Shown here: positions 26,301 through 34,016 of the stretch, in pieces
Position numbering within the stretch: position 1 is the stretch's first letter
Layout of the letters: the number at the start of each line of letters is the position of its first letter
Origin: Actinomadura rifamycini DSM 43936
GTDB taxonomy: Bacteria; Actinomycetota; Actinomycetes; Streptosporangiales; Streptosporangiaceae
Direction: 5' to 3'
Length of the DNA stretch: 64,000 nt
Assembly (NCBI RefSeq): GCF_000425065.1
Contig: NZ_AULB01000020.1
Location: 104,412-168,411, forward strand
The notes under the pieces: model-generated
Databases searched by the model: none
What the model saw: the letters and a program-made list of their open reading frames with translations, nothing else
What the model was told of the DNA's origin: nothing
Translations under genes and position numbers: made by a program

Positions 26301-28096
26301 GATTCCCTCCGGGAGTCGGTCGGTCGGTCGAGGACGGCCGCGAGGGCGTCCTCGAGCAGTCGCAGGGCTTCGGCGGCGTCCCAGACGGGGGCGCCGTGCC
26401 GCCAGGCGACGTAGCCGTCGGGGCGTACCAGGACGGCGCCGGCCTCATGCACCTCGCGGATCCGGCGCCAGTCGCCGTACGGGTCGGTGATCCCGTCCTC
26501 GCCGACGACGATCGTGCGGAGGAAGGGGAGCCCGAGCTTGCCGGCCGCCGCCTTCCACGCGTGCCCGCCCAGCCCCGTGATCAGGGTGAGGGCGCCCTTG
26601 CCGGCGACGTCGAGGGTGGAGACGCGGGTGCCGTCCGGTCCGACCAGCCAGGCGTGCGGCAGCTTCGCTCCGGGGCGTGTCGTGGCCTGCAGGTACAGCT
26701 CGCGGTCCCGCGGCCACTCCTCCTCGCCCGCCGCGGGGTCGGGCACGACGGCACCCGACTCGTACCGCTGGTTGAGCTCCACGCCGTGCGCGTTGAACTC
26801 GGTGTTCTTCAGCTCGAGCGCCTCGAACAGCCGCTCCCGCCGCGCGACGCCTTCGGGGCTCGCCTCCTTGAGCTTGGCGAGCCCGCCGAGCACGGGGTCG
26901 GGGGCGTCGTGGTCGAACCATTCGCGCATCCCGGCGTAGTCCTTGCGGGACTGGTTGGCGCGGGCCACGATCTGCTTTCCGACGGGCACGCGCTCGCCGG
27001 AGTACGAGTCGAGAAGCCCCGGCCCGGCGTGCCCCTTGACGACGAAGGCGAGCTTCCAGGCGAGGTTGAAGGCGTCCTGCATGCTCGTGTTCGATCCGAG
27101 CCCGCTGCTCGGCGGATGCCGGTGCACCGCGTCGCCGCCGCAGAACACCCGGCCGGAGGAGTACGCGGTGGCGTACTGCTGGTTGACGTACCAGCACGAC
27201 TTGGAGAGCACGTCGACGTCGAGGCCGGGGTCGCCGACCAGGGTCCGGATCTGCTCGACGACCACGTCGTCGGAGAGGTCGGGCTCGCCGGCGGCCATGT
27301 CGAAGCCCCAGCCGGCGATCCAGCGGTGCCACGGTTCGATGGCCCGCAGCAGGCCCATGCCGATCTCCCCGAACCCGGCCTGGGCGTTCATGATCCAGTG
27401 CAGGATGCTCGGGCGGTGCGCGACGTACCGGCTCAGGTCCGCGTCGAAGAGGATGTACGCGGTTCCCGCGCGGGCGAGCTCGCCCTCGAACGGCAGCCCG
27501 ATGTGTTCGGCGACCTTGGACCTGGCGCCGTCCATACCGACCAGGTAGCGGGCCCGCTGGCGGAACTCCCGCCCGGTCCGTCGATCGCGGAAGGTCGCGG
27601 TGACGCCGCTCTCGTCCTGGACGTGCGAGAGGTACTCGGTGTTGAAGCTGATCACGGCGCCGCGTTCGGCGGCGTTCTTGATGAGGATCGGCTCCATCAG
27701 CGGCTGCGGGATGTCCAGCATCGAGCACGGGCTGCCGTTGAGGTAGTCCCCGTACCGCAGGTCCCCGGTGCCCCACGTCCGCAGCCGGACGATCTCCTCG
27801 CCCGCGAGGCTCGTGGTGAACAGCGTGTCGCCCATCTGGTCCCACGGAGTGGCGTACTTCTCGGCCTCCTCCTCCACGCCGAGGTCGCGCAGCACCTCGA
27901 CGGCGCGCTGGTTGGTGATGTGCGCGCGGGGGGAGTTGGCGACCCAGGGGAACATGCTCACGGCGTGCACCCGGACCCCGTAGGTCGCGAGGGCGAGCGC
28001 GGCGGTCCCTCCCGCCGGGCCGAGCCCGACGACGATCACATCGGTGTCGAAGCCGCCTCCGCCGGATTCCGGCGCGATCTTCGCGTTCGTGTCCAT
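26297..28096 (-). CDS. phenol-type flavin hydroxylase (TfdB/MhpA-like)
   Basis: A 599-residue FAD monooxygenase. It has the FAD motif VIVVGLGPAGGTAALAL, the TfdB-like block WVANSPRAHITNQRAVEVLR, the DG motif YLVGMDGARSKV and the ribityl motif RVFCGGDAVHRHPPSSGLG. The carboxy domain is thioredoxin-like (ALTLITGLGGHAWK...VLVRPDGYVAWRHG), as in phenol and dichlorophenol hydroxylases. It adds an ortho hydroxyl to a phenol to give the catechol cleaved by the dioxygenase downstream. ATG 28096 follows AAGG. It is the first gene of the operon; the later hydratase and aldolase steps are not in the window. Confidence 0.88.
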   Translation of the reverse strand: MDTNAKIAPESGGGGFDTDVIVVGLGPAGGTAALALATYGVRVHAVSMFPWVANSPRAHITNQRAVEVLRDLGVEEEAEKYATPWDQMGDTLFTTSLAGEEIVRLRTWGTGDLRYGDYLNGSPCSMLDIPQPLMEPILIKNAAERGAVISFNTEYLSHVQDESGVTATFRDRRTGREFRQRARYLVGMDGARSKVAEHIGLPFEGELARAGTAYILFDADLSRYVAHRPSILHWIMNAQAGFGEIGMGLLRAIEPWHRWIAGWGFDMAAGEPDLSDDVVVEQIRTLVGDPGLDVDVLSKSCWYVNQQYATAYSSGRVFCGGDAVHRHPPSSGLGSNTSMQDAFNLAWKLAFVVKGHAGPGLLDSYSGERVPVGKQIVARANQSRKDYAGMREWFDHDAPDPVLGGLAKLKEASPEGVARRERLFEALELKNTEFNAHGVELNQRYESGAVVPDPAAGEEEWPRDRELYLQATTRPGAKLPHAWLVGPDGTRVSTLDVAGKGALTLITGLGGHAWKAAAGKLGLPFLRTIVVGEDGITDPYGDWRRIREVHEAGAVLVRPDGYVAWRHGAPVWDAAEALRLLEDALAAVLDRPTDSRRES

Positions 28097-28191
28097 TGCA
28101 CCTTCTGGGACTGATCTCGGACGCCCGTGGCCGGGCGATCCCGCGGACGTCTCTCGTGAGGGCCAGGTCACAACGACCGACCGAGTAGCGT

Positions 28192-28205
28192 TCTAGCATG
28201 CCAGT
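28192..28205 (-). promoter_or_regulatory. candidate GntR operator, site 1
   Basis: Read on the minus strand this is ACTGGCATGCTAGA; the inner 12 bases are palindromic at 10 positions. It lies about 100 bases before the hydroxylase start and nearly repeats at 28288-28301. Confidence 0.5.
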
Positions 28206-28287
28206 TCGGAAGCGGGCAACCCGAAGCCGGTTCTCGACTCAGTATTTCTGCTGATGATGTTGCATAGTGGGCGCCCGGCCCGGCGTA

Positions 28288-28301
28288 CTGGAATGCTAGA
28301 T
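28288..28301 (+). promoter_or_regulatory. candidate GntR operator, site 2
   Basis: ACTGGAATGCTAGA differs from site 1 by one base and lies in opposite orientation, 96 bases away. Two such sites could support looping by a dimeric regulator. Confidence 0.5.
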
Positions 28302-28525
28302 TCCGGAGTCCTGGAGACGGTGCGGTCGGCGTCGGTCCGCCGCGGGGGAGCACAGGGGGACCGCACAGCCGCGGCGGGGCGGCGCCGGCTCAGGCGGCGG
28401 CAGCCGTGACCAAGGTCCGCGGCGCGTTGGTGCGAAGCCCGACCCGTCCATAACAAGAGCCAAATGGTTGGGTGCCGTCGCGTCACCGTGCGTTGGGGCG
28501 GTGGGCGGGGCGACGTTTCCCCGCC

Positions 28526-28560
28526 TGGCTTGCGGTCCTGGCGCGGGGGACTTTGGTCCT
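28526..28560. promoter_or_regulatory. candidate DosR/DevR boxes before the first Usp gene
   Basis: GGGACTTTGGTCCT (28547-28560) matches the mycobacterial DosR core GGGACTTTNGTCCC at nearly every base. A weaker half-site TGGCTTGCGGTCCT (28526-28539) is centred 21 bases upstream. Paired boxes about two helical turns apart are typical for DosR. They lie roughly 120-150 bases before the Usp start. Confidence 0.6.
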
Positions 28561-28675
28561 GGACGGACTGGACCAACACCCTCTGCGACGGCCTGAGGGG
28601 AGCGGCCAGGATGGACATGAACGACCGGGGCCGTCTGCGAGGGCTACGTAGGCGAGTCGTGGGGAGGCGAAGCCG

Positions 28676-29563
28676 ATGGAGACGAGCGCGGGGGACGGCG
28701 GCGGCGGTCTGCTGCCGATCGTCGTGGGGGTCGACGGGTCCCGGCCGTCGGATCGGGCCGTCGAGTGGGCGGCCGACCGGGCGGTCCGCATGGGCCGTGT
28801 CCTGCGGCTGGTCTATGTGTCCGAGGTGTGGCCGTACGAGATCCCTTTCCATGCGGCGCCGGATGATTCCGAGTCGATCACCTGGACGGACAACCAGGTC
28901 CTGGCGGAGGGGGAGCGGGTCGCGCTCGCTTGGAGGCCCGACGTGGAGCTGGAGTGCAGGCTGGCCGTGGGCGGTACCGTCCGGGTGCTGAGCGAGGGCT
29001 CGCAGCACGCGTCGGAACTCGTTGTGGGGCACCGGGGTCTGGGAGGTTTCGCCGGCCTGCTGCTGGGGTCGGTGAGCGTGGGGGTGGTGGCGTACGCGCA
29101 GTCGCCGGTGGTGGTCGTGCGAGGCGAGACCGGGGGGCGGCGGGGCGAGCTGGCGGTCGGGGCGAGCCTGGAAGGGGACGCTTCCGCGCTGGCTTACGCG
29201 TTCGAGGAGGCGGTCTCCCGCGGCCTCCGCGTCCGGGTCGTCCATGCGGTCCCGCTCCCGAAAGGGACGGACGAGGAGCATCTCGCCTCGGATCTGGAGC
29301 GTTCGGAAGAGCGTGCGCGCTCGCGGATCGCCGAGGAGTGCGCGGATCTGCGGCACCGGTACCCGGAGGCCGACGTGATCGAGGACATTGTGCAGGACCG
29401 CCCGGCGGCCGCGCTGGTGGCCGCGTCCCGTGAGGCCGACCTGGTCGTCGCGGGCGTCGAACGCGCGCAGCCGGAGGCGCGCCTGCCCCGGCGCCACGCC
29501 GTGCGGCACGCGCTGGTGCACCATGCGGAGTGCCCGGTCGCGCTCGTCCGTCCGAGGGGGTAG
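28676..29563 (+). CDS. tandem universal stress protein
   Basis: A 295-residue protein with two Usp domains. Domain 1 (about 12-148) starts PIVVGVDGSRPSDRAVEWA and keeps the ATP-binding pattern VVGHRGLGGFAGLLLGSVS. Domain 2 (about 155-293; LAVGASLEGDASALAYAFEE) has lost it, reading VAGVERAQPEARLPRRHAVR. ATG 28676 follows GGGGAGG at nine bases. It is convergent with the Hsp20 gene and lies behind DosR-like boxes, so induction under low oxygen or respiratory stress is likely. Tandem Usp proteins of this type belong to the dormancy regulon in mycobacteria. Confidence 0.92.
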   Translation: METSAGDGGGGLLPIVVGVDGSRPSDRAVEWAADRAVRMGRVLRLVYVSEVWPYEIPFHAAPDDSESITWTDNQVLAEGERVALAWRPDVELECRLAVGGTVRVLSEGSQHASELVVGHRGLGGFAGLLLGSVSVGVVAYAQSPVVVVRGETGGRRGELAVGASLEGDASALAYAFEEAVSRGLRVRVVHAVPLPKGTDEEHLASDLERSEERARSRIAEECADLRHRYPEADVIEDIVQDRPAAALVAASREADLVVAGVERAQPEARLPRRHAVRHALVHHAECPVALVRPRG

Positions 29564-29576
29564 CCGGGCCTCCTGA

Positions 29577-29593
29577 GAGGACGCCGGGTCCTC
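29577..29593. terminator. short hairpin between convergent Usp and Hsp20 genes
   Basis: GAGGAC and GTCCTC form a 6-bp stem around GCCGG, between the Usp stop (29563) and the Hsp20 stop (29619). It can work for both directions. Confidence 0.4.
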
Positions 29594-29618
29594 CTTGGCG
29601 CCCTCTCTCTCCGGGGTG

Positions 29619-30035
29619 TCACTTCTCGATGGCGATGCGTCTGGCTTCGGGCGCGGCCGCCGGGTGGACGGGGATCCGGACGGTCAGGATCCCCTTGTCG
29701 TACGAGGCCCTGATGTCGTCGGCCCGGGTCTCCGGCGGGAGCGTGAACGACCGTGTGAAGGCGCCGTAGTGGAACTCCGACCGGTGGTTCTGCTTCTTCT
29801 CCTCATGGCGTTCGGCGTGGATGCGGAGCACGTCGCCGGTGACGGTGATCTCGACGTCCTCGTCGGGGTCGATCCCGGGCAGTTCCACCCGGACGACGTG
29901 GTCGCCGCCCTCGCGGTAGTCCTCCACGCGCATCGCCGGGGCGGTTTCGGGCCGCAGCGTGCCGACGGGGGCCTCGACCCAGCCGAACAGGTCCGGAAGG
30001 AAGCCGTGGTGCTCTCTTCGTTGCGGTGTGCCCAT
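29619..30035 (-). CDS. Hsp20/alpha-crystallin small heat-shock protein
   Basis: A 138-residue chaperone. The alpha-crystallin domain runs from about residue 35 to 125, with VVRVELPGIDPDEDVEITVT, LRIHAERHEEKK, the loop FHYGAFTRSFTLPPE and the closing signature YDKGILTVRIPV. A short carboxy extension contains RRIAIEK, an I-x-I-type anchor for oligomer assembly. ATG 30035 follows AAGGAGATGAC. It is divergent from the second Usp gene across a pair of DosR-like boxes. This is consistent with an Acr/HspX-like role protecting proteins in dormancy. Confidence 0.92.
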   Translation of the reverse strand: MGTPQRREHHGFLPDLFGWVEAPVGTLRPETAPAMRVEDYREGGDHVVRVELPGIDPDEDVEITVTGDVLRIHAERHEEKKQNHRSEFHYGAFTRSFTLPPETRADDIRASYDKGILTVRIPVHPAAAPEARRIAIEK

Positions 30036-30097
30036 GTCATCTCCTTGTTGCCCGTGGGCGGCGATTCCAGCCTCGGCGCCGCCGGTGGCGGTCCGCA

Positions 30098-30133
30098 GGG
30101 ACATCGGTCACCGTTCCCCGGGACCTTCGACCC
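30098..30133. promoter_or_regulatory. paired DosR/DevR-like boxes between Hsp20 and Usp
   Basis: GGGACATCGGTCAC (30098-30111) and GGGACCTTCGACCC (30120-30133) share the GGGAC....G.C pattern. Their centres are exactly 22 bases apart, the spacing of cooperative DosR sites. They lie in the divergent promoter and could drive both genes. Confidence 0.6.
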
Positions 30134-30200
30134 ATGTGCGGCGGCGCCCCACGGCGCACACTTCGAGGTGAACCGGCGGTTCCGATCGCGAGGGGCAGTG

Positions 30201-31130
30201 ATGAGCGACGCACCGGCGGGCAGGCGGAACGTCCTGCTCGGCTACGACGGGTTCGAGGGCAGCGACGCCGCGCTGCGGTGGGCGGTCGACGAGGCCGCAC
30301 TGCGCGGATGCGACCTGGTGATGTGCCACGGCTGGTACTGGCCCTATCCGGAGTCCCATGCCGACCCGCGCGTGGAGGGCAGCGTCAGGCGCGTCGGGGA
30401 GAACATCCTCGCCGAGGGCGTCCGGCGGGCGCGTGCGCTGGGCGCCGCCGGGCCCGTCCGGACGTGCCTGGTGCGGGGCTCGGCCGCGGCCGGGCTGCAA
30501 CGGGAATCGGAACGCGCCGAACTGGTCGTCGTCGGTACGCACGACCGGCGTCCGCTGCCGGTGTGGTCGACGGCGCTGCGCCTTCCGGCGCTCACCCGGC
30601 GGCCGGTGCTCGTCGCCCGGCGGGCGCGGGCGCGTCCCGGGCGGATCGTGGCGGGTTTCGACGGGTCGGCGGGAGCCGCGTCGGCGCTCGGCTTCGCCTT
30701 CGCCGAGGCCGCTCTGCGGGGGTGGCCGCTGCGGGTGGTGCACGCCTGCTGGGAGCCGGGAGCGGCGAGGGAGGCCGAGCTTCCGCTGTTCGGCGACGCC
30801 GAGCGGCTGGTGCGGGCGCGGACGGACAGGGGGGCGGACGCCGTCGCCCCGTGGCGGTCGAGGCATCCGGGCGTCGAGGTGGAACTGGCCGTCCTGCCGG
30901 ATCCGCCGCGCGAGGCCCTGCCGGCGGCGGTCGGCGAGGCGGACCTGCTCGTCGTCGGCGCCCGGGGCACGGGCCGTCTCGATCCGCGGGCGCTGGGCGC
31001 GACGAGCGAGGCGATGATCCACCGGGCGCCGTGCACGGTCGCGGTGGTTCCCGCCCGGCGGGCCGGGAGCGGGGACGGGGCGGAGCGTCCTTCCCTCGCG
31101 GCCGGGACGCGGAGGTCCCCGGCCGGCTGA
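30201..31130 (+). CDS. tandem universal stress protein
   Basis: A 309-residue protein with two Usp domains. Domain 1 (about 8-140; NVLLGYDGFEGSDAALRWAV) has a degenerate nucleotide loop, VVGTHDRRPLPVWSTALRL. Domain 2 (about 147-290) keeps it, VVGARGTGRLDPRALGATSE. This is the reverse of the other Usp protein in the cluster, where domain 1 is the intact one. ATG 30201 follows GAGGGG. It is divergent from Hsp20 across DosR-like boxes and convergent with the P450 gene. A role in ATP-linked stress signalling is the usual suggestion for the family. Confidence 0.92.
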   Translation: MSDAPAGRRNVLLGYDGFEGSDAALRWAVDEAALRGCDLVMCHGWYWPYPESHADPRVEGSVRRVGENILAEGVRRARALGAAGPVRTCLVRGSAAAGLQRESERAELVVVGTHDRRPLPVWSTALRLPALTRRPVLVARRARARPGRIVAGFDGSAGAASALGFAFAEAALRGWPLRVVHACWEPGAAREAELPLFGDAERLVRARTDRGADAVAPWRSRHPGVEVELAVLPDPPREALPAAVGEADLLVVGARGTGRLDPRALGATSEAMIHRAPCTVAVVPARRAGSGDGAERPSLAAGTRRSPAG

Positions 31131-31169
31131 CCGGGACCGATCGGACGGTGGGCACGCCGCCGGCCCGGT

Positions 31170-32375
31170 TCACCAGGTCACAGGTAGTTCGTCCAAGACC
31201 TGGAAGCCGGCTATGGGGTTGAACGGGATCTGCTCTGCCGGAACCGCCAGGCGCAGGCCGGGAAGCCGCCGGATCAGGGTGCCGAGAGCGATCTCCATCG
31301 TGACGCGCGCGAGGTTCTGCCCGAGGCACTGGTGGGGGCCGAACCCGAACGAGACGTGGTCCCGGGTGGATGAGCGGTTCCAGACGAGGGAGTCCGGCGT
31401 CTCGTAAACGTCCCCGTCGCGGTTGATGAGGGAGGTTATGAAGAACACGCCGTCGTTCTTGCGGATGATGGTGCCTTCGACCTCGATGTCCTCCGTGGCC
31501 AGCCGCGACACGCCGTCGGGGATGGACAGGAGCCGCAGCAGCTCGTCCACCGCGGCGGGCATCAGCGACGGGTCGGAGCGCAGCTCGGCGAGGCGCTCGG
31601 GGGCCTGAAGCAGGGCGAACGTGCTGAGCGAGATCATGCTTCCGGTGGTGCCGTGGCCGCCGGCCACCTGCAGGACCAGCGTCGAGACCAGCTCTTCGCC
31701 GTCCACGTCGTCCGTGGCGCCGCGCTTCGCGACGAGGTCGTCGAGGACGCTGTCACCGGGGTTCCGCCGTTTCTGCGCGATCAGCCCGTCCATGTAGGCC
31801 ATGAGCTCGTCGTACGCCGCATTGGCGTTCGGGCCGGCCGCGAGCTGGTGCGTCCGCTTCTCGAACAGAGCGTGGTCGTCGTCCGGGATGCCCATCATCT
31901 GGTACAGCACCTTCGCGGGCACGGGTGCCGCGAACGCGGGGATCAGATCCGCGGGAGCGCCGTTCTCGAGCATGTGGTCCAACCGGCGGTCGACGATCTC
32001 CTGGATCTCCGGACGCAGGGCGTTGATCCGCTTCATCGTGAAGCTGGGGATCATCATCTTGCGCCGGGCGTTGTGCACCGGGCCGTCCACGCCCACCAAC
32101 GCGGTGACGATCTTCATGACCTTCTGCTGGACGTCGCCGACCGCGGCGGCGATGCTCGGGAACATCATGGGCCACGCCGGATCGGTGCGGTCGCTGGAGA
32201 TGCGGGGGTCGCCCAGGAGCCGGCGGGCCACATCGCGATTCGTGACCGCCCAGACGCGCCGGCCGTCGTAGAGGGCGACCTGGGCGAGGGGCCGCTGCTC
32301 GGCCAGCGGTAGGTAGGCCGGCGCGGGCTGGTAGGGGCAGGTGCGGTTCTGCGGGAACACGACGGTGTCGGTCAT
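31170..32375 (-). CDS. cytochrome P450
   Basis: A 401-residue bacterial class I P450, similar in layout to the CYP105 type. The heme loop is FGFGPHQCLGQNLAR with the thiolate Cys, and the ExxR motif is ELLRLLS. The I-helix reads LQVAGGHGTTGSM: the acidic residue usually found before the Thr pair (AGHETT) is Gly here. That could alter proton delivery for oxygen activation. ATG 32375 follows GGAAGG. No ferredoxin or reductase gene is adjacent. The substrate is unknown; an adjacent NmrA-type gene is read in the same direction but lies 435 bases upstream. Confidence 0.92.
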   Translation of the reverse strand: MTDTVVFPQNRTCPYQPAPAYLPLAEQRPLAQVALYDGRRVWAVTNRDVARRLLGDPRISSDRTDPAWPMMFPSIAAAVGDVQQKVMKIVTALVGVDGPVHNARRKMMIPSFTMKRINALRPEIQEIVDRRLDHMLENGAPADLIPAFAAPVPAKVLYQMMGIPDDDHALFEKRTHQLAAGPNANAAYDELMAYMDGLIAQKRRNPGDSVLDDLVAKRGATDDVDGEELVSTLVLQVAGGHGTTGSMISLSTFALLQAPERLAELRSDPSLMPAAVDELLRLLSIPDGVSRLATEDIEVEGTIIRKNDGVFFITSLINRDGDVYETPDSLVWNRSSTRDHVSFGFGPHQCLGQNLARVTMEIALGTLIRRLPGLRLAVPAEQIPFNPIAGFQVLDELPVTW

Positions 32376-32810
32376 GGGGAGTGCCTTCCATCAATGAATG
32401 CAGTGACATGCATGTAAAGGGAGAGGCGTAGAGACTCGCCAGGAAAGAAAAGACTCTCAGGGAGGAGTTGAAAATGCTCGAACGCAGTGGCTCGATAGCC
32501 GCGGCAGCCGGTCGGCGGGGGTGGCCGTATTGCTCCGGGGTCGATTAAATGGCGGAGTTTTCGCGATGATGGGATGGGTGCCGTGAACGGTTCAGTTGAC
32601 ACTTCTCATGCAACAGGTTGGCTGTCTTCGCCGACTTCGGCGGTGAGGCCGTGAACCCCCTCAATATCGTGCTCGAAAGCGTGTGTCCCGAACGGTGTGA
32701 AGCGGGCGTGCGCTCCGACTCGGAAACGATAGCCAAGAGACGGTCGGGCTGAGCATCCCTCATCCTGGTAGGGCGACGCCGCGGCCCGACGGCCACCAGG
32801 AGCCGGATCT
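32376..32810. other. 435-bp AT-richer intergenic region upstream of the P450
   Basis: This stretch is less GC-rich than its surroundings. It carries an inverted repeat ATGCA-GTGACA-TGCAT (32398-32413) close to the P450 start, a possible operator, and one short peptide frame described separately. No larger gene is supported. Confidence 0.5.
32474..32548 (+). CDS. possible 24-residue peptide, divergent from the P450
   Basis: A very short frame behind an unusually good ribosome site (GGGAGGAGTTGAAA, then ATG). It would encode a peptide beginning MLERSGSIAAAAGRRG and ending WPYCSGVD. It could be a leader peptide, a small membrane-free peptide, or chance. P450-modified peptide precursors are this short and carry closely spaced aromatic residues, but they usually lie on the same strand just before the P450, which is not the case here. 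Confidence 0.25.
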   Translation: MLERSGSIAAAAGRRGWPYCSGVD

Positions 32811-33698
32811 TTAGTCCGCGAAGTCGGCCTTGTGATCGGCCGCCCACTCCGCGAAGGTTCGCGCCGGCTTGCCCAGGACTCGCTCGACGGTGCCGTCGAT
32901 CTCCTCGGGCCCTTCGAGGGCCTCCACGTAGTAGCGGATCCTGGTCTCGATGATCTCCGGCGTGTCCGTCCGGGAGATCGTCCCCTCCTCTACCAGCTCT
33001 TCGAGGCGGGTCCCGATCCGTGCGTGGAACTCGGCGCGCGCGTCGTCGCCCGTGAGGTCCTCGAACGCCACGTCGCGGCCGATCGCCCGACCGATGAGGG
33101 CGATCTGCTCCGCCTGCGTGACGCTGTCGCCACCGGTGATGTGATACTTCGCCCCGGCGTGGCCCTCCTGCAGCAGAGCGCAGGTGGCGACCTCGGCTAT
33201 GTCCCGCTCGTGGATGGAGGACAGGTAGGAGTGCGCGTAGAGGAGCCGTACCGGCTCACCGGCCTTGATGGCCCCGGCCCACTGCAAGGAGTTCGCGGCG
33301 AACGGGCCCGGCCGCACGAACGTCCACGACAGGCCGGACCGCTCGATCGAGTCCTCCGCCGCCCGATGCCACCGCGCGATCCAGTGGTCCGGATCGCGAC
33401 CGGCGGCGGCCAGCGAGGACAGGAGCACGGCGTGCTCGACGCCCGCGGCCTTCGCGACCTCCATGACCCCCTCGGTGCCGGACGGCTGGGTGTACAGGAA
33501 GACTTTCTCCACTCCTTGCATCGCCTGCTCGAACGTTTTCGGGTCGTTGAGATCCGCCCTGCGCACATCGACCTGCGGCGGCAGGTCGAGCGACTCCGGA
33601 TTGCGGGACGTCGCCCGGACGTCCATTCCCGCCCGCAGCAGCAGGTCCACGACGTGGCGACCGACATTGCCGGTCGCACCAGTCACCAAGATCGCCAT
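32811..33698 (-). CDS. NmrA-like NAD(P)-binding protein
   Basis: A 295-residue Rossmann-fold protein of the atypical SDR group. The amino end MAILVTGATGNVGRHVVDLL has the TGATGxxG nucleotide motif. It also has AVLLSSLAAAG, SGLSWTFVRPGPFAANSLQW and YHITGGDSVTQAEQIALIG, typical of NmrA/HSCARG and quinone-oxidoreductase-2-like proteins that bind NAD(P) as sensors or reductases. The catalytic Tyr-x3-Lys is not evident. ATG 33698 is chosen as the first Met before the fold. Stands alone; function uncertain. Confidence 0.85.
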   Translation of the reverse strand: MAILVTGATGNVGRHVVDLLLRAGMDVRATSRNPESLDLPPQVDVRRADLNDPKTFEQAMQGVEKVFLYTQPSGTEGVMEVAKAAGVEHAVLLSSLAAAGRDPDHWIARWHRAAEDSIERSGLSWTFVRPGPFAANSLQWAGAIKAGEPVRLLYAHSYLSSIHERDIAEVATCALLQEGHAGAKYHITGGDSVTQAEQIALIGRAIGRDVAFEDLTGDDARAEFHARIGTRLEELVEEGTISRTDTPEIIETRIRYYVEALEGPEEIDGTVERVLGKPARTFAEWAADHKADFAD

Positions 33699-34016
33699 GA
33701 TGCCCCATTCGAAGTGCTCGTGCTCTTGCGCCCTCCGCACGAACATCCGCGGAGAGCCGGCTCGTGGTTCGCTCGATATCGTTCGTCGTCTCGGCGCCAT
33801 CCCGAGGGTCGCGGCGACATACTTCAAGATAGCGTCGGCGATCACCGGACGATAGTGAACTTTCTCGCAGTATCTGCGCTATCCGTGTCATCGCTCACCC
33901 GGCTCGGGTGTCGATGAATTTCGTAAGGGCGGAATTCGTGCCCGGCGATGGGCGTCCGGCCAGGTCGCACGTCGGCCGGACGATCGGCCGGAGGCGGCGC
34001 GGCGGTCGCGGGGCCG
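33699..34016. other. 318-bp intergenic region
   Basis: Upstream of the NmrA-like gene and downstream of the TetR gene. It is relatively AT-rich in 33770-33920 and contains arms GATAGCG (33828-33834) and CGCTATC (33877-33883) 42 bases apart. Likely a promoter region; no gene is supported. Confidence 0.4.

Larger units (their letters stand above)
28097..28675. other. 579-bp intergenic region with two sets of candidate operators
   Basis: No coding gene is supported here. The left part holds the GntR-type repeats and the promoter of the leftward aromatic operon. The right part, just before the Usp gene, holds DosR-like boxes. A pair of arms GTGCGGTC and GACCGCAC lies about 40 bases apart near 28320-28370, of unknown meaning. 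Confidence 0.6.

Noticed and set aside
28193..29524. Long minus-strand frame (443 codons) opposite the first Usp gene
   Set aside because: It is Arg/Pro-rich, has no domain and lies antisense to a clear Usp gene. High GC content opens such frames.
32372..32602. 76-codon minus-strand frame upstream of the P450
   Set aside because: It overlaps the P450 start and promoter, has no good ribosome site and no recognised similarity.
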